DNA from: an uncultured Eubacterium sp.
GTDB lineage: Bacteria > Bacillota > Clostridia > Oscillospirales > Acutalibacteraceae
Assembly (NCBI GenBank): GCA_900542875.1
Contig: UQPH01000045.1
Span: forward strand, 1-8,939
Length of the DNA: 8,939 nucleotides
Direction of reading: 5' to 3'
Of the stretch, positions 1 to 5,509 are shown piece by piece (the stretch's first letter is position 1; each line of letters opens with the position of its first letter). Below the pieces are notes generated by a model. That model did no database searches and was not told the DNA's origin. It saw nothing but the letters and a program-made list of their open reading frames with translations. Both the position numbers and the translations under genes were made by a program.

Positions 1-398
1 CATATTTCGTTGTATTTGTGCCCGTTGTGACCTTTCACCCAGATGAATTCTACTTCGTGCTTTTCAAGTAATGAGAGCAGTTCTTTCCATAAATCTACAT
101 TTAGTGCAGGCTTTTTATCACTCTTTTTCCAGCCGTTTTTTCTCCAAGAGTAAACCCAGCCCTTGTTTACTGCGTCGCATACATATTTACTGTCTGTAGT
201 AAGTTTAACTTCACACGGTTGATTGAGCGCATTGAGAGCCATAATAACGGCAGTCAATTCCATTCGGTTGTTTGTTGTTTCCTTTTCACTGCCCGAAAGT
301 TCTTTTTCTTTTCCGTTATAGACCAAGACTGCACCCCAGCCGCCCGGTCCCGGATTTCCGCTGCAAGCTCCGTCCGTATAAATTTCTATCTGTTTCAT
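1..398 (-). CDS. rnhA: Ribonuclease HI, 3'-truncated by window edge
   Basis: Reading the minus strand from the ATG at 398-396 gives 132 codons open to the window edge. RNase HI cleaves the RNA strand of RNA:DNA hybrids in the cytoplasm, removing R-loops and primer remnants. The N-terminus reads MKQIEIYTDGACSGNPGPGG, the classic first strand with catalytic Asp9. It is followed by Glu47 (in NNRMEL), Asp69 (in TTDSKY), a Trp-rich basic segment at about 80-96 (GWVYSWRKNGWKK) and His124 in VKGHNGH. These match D10, E48, D70 and H124 of the E. coli enzyme. The sequence stops after NEI plus the bases TG, so the fourth catalytic Asp (expected in NE-x-CD at about residue 134) lies just outside the window. 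The Trp-rich basic handle indicates the HI type rather than HII. A Shine-Dalgarno AAGGTGA (403-409) sits 4 nt before the ATG and supports the start. The gene is divergent from rnjA. No break is visible in the part seen. Confidence 0.96.
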   Translation of the reverse strand, partial: MKQIEIYTDGACSGNPGPGGWGAVLVYNGKEKELSGSEKETTNNRMELTAVIMALNALNQPCEVKLTTDSKYVCDAVNKGWVYSWRKNGWKKSDKKPALNVDLWKELLSLLEKHEVEFIWVKGHNGHKYNEI

Positions 399-441
399 AA
401 AATCACCTTGGCTATTTTAGCACGAATTTTATTAATAATCA

Positions 442-463
442 ATATGATTAATTAATATCACAT
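442..463. repeat. Imperfect inverted repeat in the rnhA/rnjA divergent region
   Basis: ATATGAT (442-448) and ATCACAT (457-463) are inverted repeats with one mismatch around an 8-bp AT spacer. The site lies roughly midway between the two divergent genes and next to the predicted rnhA transcription start. It could be an operator. However, the surrounding DNA is nearly all A and T, where such dyads arise easily; a perfect 12-bp AT palindrome also occurs at 473-484. No known regulator is assigned. Confidence 0.25.
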
Positions 464-465
464 AA

Positions 466-494
466 TTTGTATATAATTAATTATCGCTTGACAA
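466..494 (-). promoter_or_regulatory. Candidate promoter for rnhA, overlapping the rnjA -35 box
   Basis: On the minus strand TTGTCA (494-489) lies 17 nt from TACAAA (471-466). That is 5/6 and 4/6 matches to sigma-A boxes, and it would give a leader of about 60 nt for rnhA. The -35 hexamer overlaps the rnjA -35 TTGACA on the other strand because the shared bases TTGACAA read as a -35 box both ways. The region is so AT-rich that chance matches are likely, and the -10 is weak. It is a better candidate than the closer TTGATT/TAAAAT pair, which would start transcription inside the rnhA ribosome binding site. Confidence 0.33.
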
Positions 495-516
495 TAATGA
501 TAATATAAATTAAAAT
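488..516 (+). promoter_or_regulatory. Sigma-A promoter of the rnjA-rplI-dnaB-tilS-ftsH operon
   Basis: TTGACA (488-493, perfect) is separated by exactly 17 bp from TAAAAT (511-516, 5/6). The predicted start is near 523, leaving a leader of about 48 nt before the rnjA ATG. The leader ends in the strong ribosome binding site AAGGAGG. No other convincing rightward promoter was seen in the intergenic region; TATAAT at 472-477 has no -35 partner. I see no riboswitch or terminator-like hairpin in the leader. Confidence 0.75.
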
Positions 517-552
517 AATAATATTGTTTAAGTTCGGAAAAATAAATTTTTT

Positions 553-559
553 AAGGAGG
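553..559 (+). promoter_or_regulatory. Ribosome binding site of rnjA
   Basis: A full-consensus AAGGAGG lies 11 nt before the ATG at 571, which is slightly long spacing. The next in-frame ATG is codon 58, inside the conserved metallo-beta-lactamase fold, so 571 is the only sensible start and the basic N-terminal extension is really translated. Confidence 0.8.
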
Positions 560-570
560 ATATTTATTTA

Positions 571-2346
571 ATGACAAATACAAATAAGGTGTCACAGAAG
601 AACGGCGAGAGAAAACGGAATTCTAAGCGCCGCTACTATACCTATAAGAAGACACCGAAGAAATCGGCTCTTCAGCCTCCGCAGGAGAAGGAGAGAGTTC
701 GCATTTCTTTCCTTGGCGGAATTAATGAAATAGGAAAGAATATGACCGTTTACGAGTATAAAAACGATATGTTTATCGTAGACTGCGGCCTGGCTTTCCC
801 GACTGCGGAATTGCCCGGTGTTGACCTCGTAATTCCCGATTTTACCTATATTAAAAATTGCAGGGAAAGAATAAGAGGAATTATCATAACCCACGGTCAT
901 GAGGACCATATAGGCGGTTTGGCTTATCTTCTTAAGCAGGTTAATATTCCCGTTTACGCAACAAAACTTACAATCGGTTTGATTAAAGGCAAACTTGAGG
1001 AACACGGACTTCTCGGAAGCGTAAAACTTGTTGAAATAAAACCGAGAGATAACATAACGCTCGGTTCGTTTAACATTGAACTTATTCATGTCAACCATTC
1101 TATTCCCGACGCTGTCGGACTTGCAATCAGATGTCCGGCAGGAATCATTATCCAAACCGGTGACTTTAAGATTGATACGACTCCCGTTGACGGAGATATG
1201 ATTGATTTGCCAAGATTTGCCGAATACGGAAAAAAAGGCGTGTTGGCTCTTCTCTCCGATTCCACAAATGCCGAACGCCCGGGCTATACAATGAGCGAGC
1301 GAAATGTCGGCGACAGCTTTGAAAAACTGTTTGCAAAGGCTAAGCATAAACGTATTATTGTCGCTACCTTTGCGTCAAATATCCATAGAGTTCAGCAGAT
1401 TATAGATGTTGCTCAGACCAGGGGCAGAAAGGTAGCCGTTATTGGTCGCAGCCTTGAAAATCTTGTAAAGGTCGGCGAAGAACTAGGTTATTTGATTGTG
1501 CCTAAAAATATTCTTATACCTATTGATTCAATCGGAAGTTATGCTGATGATAAACTTGTAATTATTACTACAGGTTCACAAGGCGAGCCTATGTCCGCTC
1601 TTACAAAGATGGCTTTCGGCGACCACAGAAAGGTGTCTATTACTCCTAATGACTATGTTATCATTTCCGCTACTCCTATTCCGGGTAACGAAAAAATGGT
1701 AGGCAATGTTGTTAATGCGCTTATGAAGCGTAAGGTAGAAGTAATATACGAAAAAATGTACGAGGTTCATGTTTCGGGTCACGCATGTCAGGAGGACTTG
1801 AAACTTATGATGGGGCTTGTAAATCCCAAATATTTCATTCCCGTGCACGGCGAGCAAAAGCATCTTGTAAAGCACGCCGGACTTGCCGAAACGATGGGAA
1901 TACCAAAGGATAATATTTATATTCCCGATATTGCCGAAACAGTGGAACTCACCGAGGATTATATCAAAAAGGTCGGTACCGTTCCCGCAGGTGATATTTA
2001 TGTTGACGGTTTGGGCGTAGGTGATGTTGGTAATATTGTTCTCAATGACAGAAAGCGTCTTTCTCAGGACGGTATTATTATCGTTGTTGCAACGATTGAT
2101 TCTCACGACGGATATGTTGTTTCGGGTCCCGATATTGTATCAAGAGGTTTCGTTTATGTTAAGGATAACGAGGAACTTATGAATGCCGCCAGAGACTTGG
2201 CTTGTCGTGTTATCGATGAGCAGTACGACAGCAGATATAATGACTGGAACAGCGTAAAGACAAAGATTCGTGACGAGGTGTCAAGGCTTATGTACGAAAA
2301 AACAAAGCGTTCGCCTATGATACTTCCGATATTTATGGAGATATAA
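571..2346 (+). CDS. rnjA: Ribonuclease J (RNase J1 type)
   Basis: A 591-residue metallo-beta-lactamase/beta-CASP RNase, with 5'-to-3' exonuclease and endonuclease activity on mRNA and in rRNA maturation in Bacillota. Sequence signs: the core begins at about residue 43 (RISFLGGINEIGKN). The zinc-binding HGHEDHIGG motif has His108, His110, Asp112 and His113. Further expected ligands are His176 (NHSIPD) and Asp198 (TGDFK). The beta-CASP segment includes SDSTNAERPG, ATFASNIHR and TGSQGEPMSAL. His404 (SGHA) and His426 (VHGE) follow, then the C-terminal domain ending KRSPMILPIFMEI, very close to the B. subtilis RNase J1 ending as I recall it. Odd point: residues 1-42 are an extra basic, probably disordered tail (12 Lys/Arg in the first 31 residues) absent from B. 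subtilis RNase J1. All catalytic residues are present. It is the first gene of the five-gene operon, read from the promoter at 488-516. RNase J2 is less likely because the metal motifs are intact. Confidence 0.95.
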   Translation: MTNTNKVSQKNGERKRNSKRRYYTYKKTPKKSALQPPQEKERVRISFLGGINEIGKNMTVYEYKNDMFIVDCGLAFPTAELPGVDLVIPDFTYIKNCRERIRGIIITHGHEDHIGGLAYLLKQVNIPVYATKLTIGLIKGKLEEHGLLGSVKLVEIKPRDNITLGSFNIELIHVNHSIPDAVGLAIRCPAGIIIQTGDFKIDTTPVDGDMIDLPRFAEYGKKGVLALLSDSTNAERPGYTMSERNVGDSFEKLFAKAKHKRIIVATFASNIHRVQQIIDVAQTRGRKVAVIGRSLENLVKVGEELGYLIVPKNILIPIDSIGSYADDKLVIITTGSQGEPMSALTKMAFGDHRKVSITPNDYVIISATPIPGNEKMVGNVVNALMKRKVEVIYEKMYEVHVSGHACQEDLKLMMGLVNPKYFIPVHGEQKHLVKHAGLAETMGIPKDNIYIPDIAETVELTEDYIKKVGTVPAGDIYVDGLGVGDVGNIVLNDRKRLSQDGIIIVVATIDSHDGYVVSGPDIVSRGFVYVKDNEELMNAARDLACRVIDEQYDSRYNDWNSVKTKIRDEVSRLMYEKTKRSPMILPIFMEI

Positions 2347-2391
2347 ATTATCGTATACCCAAACGACAAATAAAAGACAGGAGGATTTTTT

Positions 2392-2835
2392 ATGAAGGTT
2401 ATATTAAAAGCGGATGTAAAATCCCTCGGGAAAAAGGGCGACCTTGTAAATACAAGCGACGGCTATGCACGCAATTTTCTTTTCCCAAAGGGACTTGCGG
2501 TTGAAGCCAACGCTACCGCTATGAATGATTTTAACAATAAGGAGCAAGCTAAGAAATTCCATAAAGCAGAGGAACTCAAGGCGGCTCAGGGTATTAAGGC
2601 ACAACTTGACGGCAAGACCTTTACACTTAAAGCAAAGGCAGGAACGGGCGGAAGACTCTTCGGCTCCGTTACAGCAAAGGATGTCGCAAATAAAATCAGC
2701 GACGAACTTAATATAGAAGTCGATAAGAGAAAAATCAATATGCAGGATATTAAGGCATTCGGTACCGTTAAGGCTGAGGTAAAGGTTTATAACGGCGTTG
2801 TGGCGCAAATCAGCGTTCAGGTTATCGAGGCGTAA
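2392..2835 (+). CDS. rplI: 50S ribosomal protein L9
   Basis: A 147-residue protein matching the usual L9 length (about 148-150). L9 binds 23S rRNA near the base of the L1 stalk and helps maintain reading-frame fidelity. The N-terminal RNA-binding domain reads MKVILKADVKSLGKKGDLVN, then DGYARNFLFPKGLA. A charged connecting helix follows at about residues 42-75, then the C-terminal domain with GGRLFGSVT (87-95) and DKRKI. A strong AGGAGG (2379-2384) lies 7 nt before the ATG. The gene follows rnjA by 45 bp with no terminator between, and ends in tandem stops (TAATAA), with dnaB starting 15 bp after the first stop. The rplI-dnaB pair is a well-known linkage in Bacillota; the usual partners rpsF, ssb and rpsR are not here. 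Identification is secure. Confidence 0.97.
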   Translation: MKVILKADVKSLGKKGDLVNTSDGYARNFLFPKGLAVEANATAMNDFNNKEQAKKFHKAEELKAAQGIKAQLDGKTFTLKAKAGTGGRLFGSVTAKDVANKISDELNIEVDKRKINMQDIKAFGTVKAEVKVYNGVVAQISVQVIEA

Positions 2836-2850
2836 TAAGGAATAATTCAA

Positions 2851-4218
2851 ATGGCAGAATTGAATGTTACATTACCATATAATTTAGAAGCGGAACAGAG
2901 CGTTCTTGGAAGTATTCTTATTGATAATAAATGTATGGCTGACGCTAATCTTTATCTGCGTGCGGATTATTTTTATCTGCCGCAGCATAAGGCTATTTAT
3001 GCCGCTATGGATTATCAGTTTATGAATAACGGCGGCGCCATCGACCCTGTTATCATTGCCGATGCGCTTACAAAAGACGGAAAATACGATTTGGCAGGCG
3101 GTAAGGAGTATTTGCTCCAACTTGCAAATGTTGTTCCGTCAACCGCAAATATCGAAAAATATGCTAAGATTGTTCAAGAACAGTATTATCTTCGTAATCT
3201 TATTCAGGTTTCGCAGAGTATCATAGATGACGCTTCCGCAGGTGCCGGCAGTGCAAGTGCAATATTGGACAGCGCCGAGCAAAAGATTTATGATATTCGT
3301 GAGGGCAAGACAGGTAAGGGTCCTGAGATTATCAGCAGTGTAATTATGGACAAGGTTTTCCCTGAGCTTAAAAACAGAAGCGGTGAAAATCGAAAAGACT
3401 ATCTCGGTATTCCGACAGGTTTCGGTCTGCTCGATAAGTACATAACGGGACTTAATAAATCCGATTTTATCTTAATCGGCGCCCGTCCCGCTATGGGTAA
3501 AACCTCATTTGCGCTCAACCTTGCACAAAATATTACAATGGGAGCAAGAAAACGCTGTGTATTCTTTTCTCTTGAGATGACAAAAGAACAACTTGCAGAG
3601 AGACTTCTTGCTTCTCAGGCAGGTATCGAATCCCAAAAGTTCAGAACCGGTGAACTTACCGATGACGAGTGGATTAGGCTCGGAAACGCTCTTTCGTCTT
3701 TCCATGATGTTGAACTTTATCTTGATGATACGGCGGCGATTACCGTGCCTGAAATTAAGTCAATTGTCCGCAGATTAAAAGGCGTTGACTGTATTCTCAT
3801 AGATTACCTCGGACTTATTCAGTCCGCCGTTCATAAGGAAAACAGAGTTCAGGAGGTTTCCGAAATTACCAGAAACCTAAAGATGATGGCAAAGGATTTG
3901 AATATCCCTGTTATTTGTTGTGCCCAACTTTCCCGTGGAACAGAAGGCAGGGGTAAAACGCATACCCCTCAACTCAGCGACCTGCGTGAATCGGGTTCTA
4001 TCGAGCAGGATGCGGATATTGTTATGTTCCTTTATCGTCCCGACTATTATCGTAATGAACTTTCCGAAGAGGAAAGGGACGAGGTGGACGAAAATTTAAC
4101 CGAACTTATCGTTGCAAAGAACCGTCACGGCGGAGTCGGCACGATTCAGCTAACATTTGATAAAGAGTTTACTCGCTTTAGGGCAATAGACAATGTCAGA
4201 GATTATAACCAGGGTTGA
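2851..4218 (+). CDS. dnaB: Replicative DNA helicase DnaB (DnaC in Bacillus naming)
   Basis: A 455-residue hexameric helicase that unwinds DNA at the replication fork and recruits primase. The N-terminal domain (about 1-100) starts LPYNLEAEQSVLGSILID. The linker helix region lies at about 100-180, followed by the RecA-like motor domain. Walker A is GARPAMGKTS (210-219, Lys217). The catalytic glutamate is Glu242 in FSLEM. Walker B is ILIDYLGLIQ (Asp318). The DnaB-type motif QLSRGTEGR leads to LSDLRESGSIEQDAD, and the arginine finger region is VAKNRHGGVGT (Arg425). Length is normal and no intein interrupts the P-loop or other motifs, although DnaB is a frequent intein host. The Shine-Dalgarno AAGGA (2837-2841) is moderate and overlaps the second rplI stop, suggesting coupling to rplI. 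The 3' end overlaps tilS by 26 bp. All motor residues are present, so it should be active. Confidence 0.97.
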   Translation: MAELNVTLPYNLEAEQSVLGSILIDNKCMADANLYLRADYFYLPQHKAIYAAMDYQFMNNGGAIDPVIIADALTKDGKYDLAGGKEYLLQLANVVPSTANIEKYAKIVQEQYYLRNLIQVSQSIIDDASAGAGSASAILDSAEQKIYDIREGKTGKGPEIISSVIMDKVFPELKNRSGENRKDYLGIPTGFGLLDKYITGLNKSDFILIGARPAMGKTSFALNLAQNITMGARKRCVFFSLEMTKEQLAERLLASQAGIESQKFRTGELTDDEWIRLGNALSSFHDVELYLDDTAAITVPEIKSIVRRLKGVDCILIDYLGLIQSAVHKENRVQEVSEITRNLKMMAKDLNIPVICCAQLSRGTEGRGKTHTPQLSDLRESGSIEQDADIVMFLYRPDYYRNELSEEERDEVDENLTELIVAKNRHGGVGTIQLTFDKEFTRFRAIDNVRDYNQG

Positions 4219-5509
4219 TAAAACCGTAAAAAAATATGATATGCTCGAACAGGGCGATTTTGTAGTTGTCGGTGTCTCCGGCGGTGCGGATTCAATGCTG
4301 CTGCTGTGGTATCTTCTCAAAAGGCAAAAACAGTACAATCTTCGCATTTTGGTTGCTAATGTCGAGCACGGAATCAGGGGAGAGGAATCACTTTCCGATA
4401 CCGAATTCGTAAAGGAATTCTGCAAAAAGAATAATGTTCAGTTCAAATCCCTATCCGTAAACGCTCCCAAAGAAGCCAAGGCACTTTCAATGGGCGTTGA
4501 GGAATATTCGAGAAAAATCAGATACGAATTCTTTTCTTCCTTTTCTCCCGATAAAATTGCGACCGCACATAACCTGTCCGATAATGTCGAAACTTTTATT
4601 TTCAGAGCAGTCAGAGGAACTTCACCCAGAGGGCTAGCCTCTATTTCTCCGGTGAGGGACAATATAATAAGACCGCTTATAGAAATTTCGTCTGCCGAGA
4701 TTCGTGATTTTTGTAATCAAAATGGTATTAAATACAGAATTGACAGCACAAATCTATGCAACGATTACGCAAGAAACAGTATAAGAAACAGTGTCGTACC
4801 TGTCCTTCGGGAAATCAATCCCTCTTTTGAGAACAATATTTCGTCTCTTATTGAGGCAATTTCTTCGGACTGTGACTGCCTTGACTGTCAGTCAGAGGAG
4901 TGTTTCTGTGACTTATATAATAACGGCGTTCTTGATAAATCAAAGCTCAGACTTTATCATCCCTCGATTGTAAAGCGGGTTTTGGTAAAACTGTTTGAAA
5001 TTAATTCTCTGCCTATTGACAGAGTGCATATCGGCGAAGTTTACAGCCTTTTGTTCAAGAACGGCAAGGTTCAGATTAAAGGAAAATGCTTTGCTGTGTC
5101 GGATAAGAACAGTATCAGGATTGCTTTAATTGAGAATGATATGCCGCTTAAGGCTGAAATTGTTAATAAAAAGGTAATATCTAAGTCCGAATTTTTAACA
5201 AACGGTGAATTATTGCTTAAACAATTTGCATTTTATTGCGACTGTGATAAAATAAGTGGTAACATTTGTGTCAGAAGCAGGCAAAGCGGAGATACGATTT
5301 CTCCTGCAAAAAGAAATTGCACAAAATCGCTCAAAAAACTTTTCAACGAACTAAAGATAGATGTTGAAAAAAGAGCGACAGTTCCCGTTTTGTGCGATAA
5401 TGTCGGAGTAATCGGAGTATACGGTTACTGCGTTGACGAGAGAGTGAGAGTAAAAGACGATACCTCTCGTGTTTTGCTTTTTAACATTCATTTGGAGGAT
5501 AATAATTAA
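4193..5509 (+). CDS. tilS: tRNA(Ile)-lysidine synthetase TilS
   Basis: A 438-residue enzyme that uses ATP and lysine to convert C34 of tRNA-Ile(CAU) to lysidine, so that it reads AUA and is charged with isoleucine. The N-terminal PP-loop ATPase has VGVSGGADS (SGGADS at 29-34), VEHGIRGEES (57-66) and AHNLSDNVET (125-134, with His126, Asp130, Glu133), then RGTSPRGL. A helical middle domain and a TilS C-terminal domain follow, with RSRQSGDTISP, KSLKKLFNELKI and a terminal VDERVRV. The ATG at 4193 lies inside the end of dnaB. Only a weak AGGG (4180-4183) precedes it, so translation is probably coupled to dnaB. This start puts SGGADS at the usual distance from the N-terminus; the next in-frame ATG (4241) has no ribosome binding site. 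Odd point: the protein is cysteine-rich (15 Cys), including five between 227 and 239. The stop overlaps the ftsH start (TAATG). Confidence 0.93.
   Translation: MSEIITRVDKTVKKYDMLEQGDFVVVGVSGGADSMLLLWYLLKRQKQYNLRILVANVEHGIRGEESLSDTEFVKEFCKKNNVQFKSLSVNAPKEAKALSMGVEEYSRKIRYEFFSSFSPDKIATAHNLSDNVETFIFRAVRGTSPRGLASISPVRDNIIRPLIEISSAEIRDFCNQNGIKYRIDSTNLCNDYARNSIRNSVVPVLREINPSFENNISSLIEAISSDCDCLDCQSEECFCDLYNNGVLDKSKLRLYHPSIVKRVLVKLFEINSLPIDRVHIGEVYSLLFKNGKVQIKGKCFAVSDKNSIRIALIENDMPLKAEIVNKKVISKSEFLTNGELLLKQFAFYCDCDKISGNICVRSRQSGDTISPAKRNCTKSLKKLFNELKIDVEKRATVPVLCDNVGVIGVYGYCVDERVRVKDDTSRVLLFNIHLEDNN

Noticed and set aside
414..442. Minus-strand TTGATT-N17-TAAAAT with extended TGC, as an rnhA promoter
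   Set aside because: The boxes are good, but the start would fall at about 407, inside the AAGGTGA ribosome binding site, so the mRNA would lose it. The candidate further upstream is more plausible.
219..455. Rightward 78-codon open frame at the left end
   Set aside because: It lies opposite rnhA, whose protein carries all visible RNase HI catalytic motifs. This frame has no ribosome binding site and low-complexity Phe/Ser-rich sequence.
523..570. Riboswitch or attenuator in the rnjA leader
   Set aside because: The leader is only about 48 nt, AT-rich, with no GC stem or U-tract terminator.
592..1347. Leftward 251-codon open frame opposite rnjA
   Set aside because: It is an antisense shadow of a well-conserved gene: no recognisable domain, no ribosome binding site, Cys/Asn/Ile-rich composition typical of the complementary strand.
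1576..2106. Leftward 176-codon open frame opposite rnjA
   Set aside because: Antisense shadow with repetitive Asn/Ile-rich sequence and no family resemblance.
2851..4218. Intein or split in dnaB
   Set aside because: DnaB genes often host inteins at the P-loop and other motifs, but this one reads 455 residues through all motifs without insertion.
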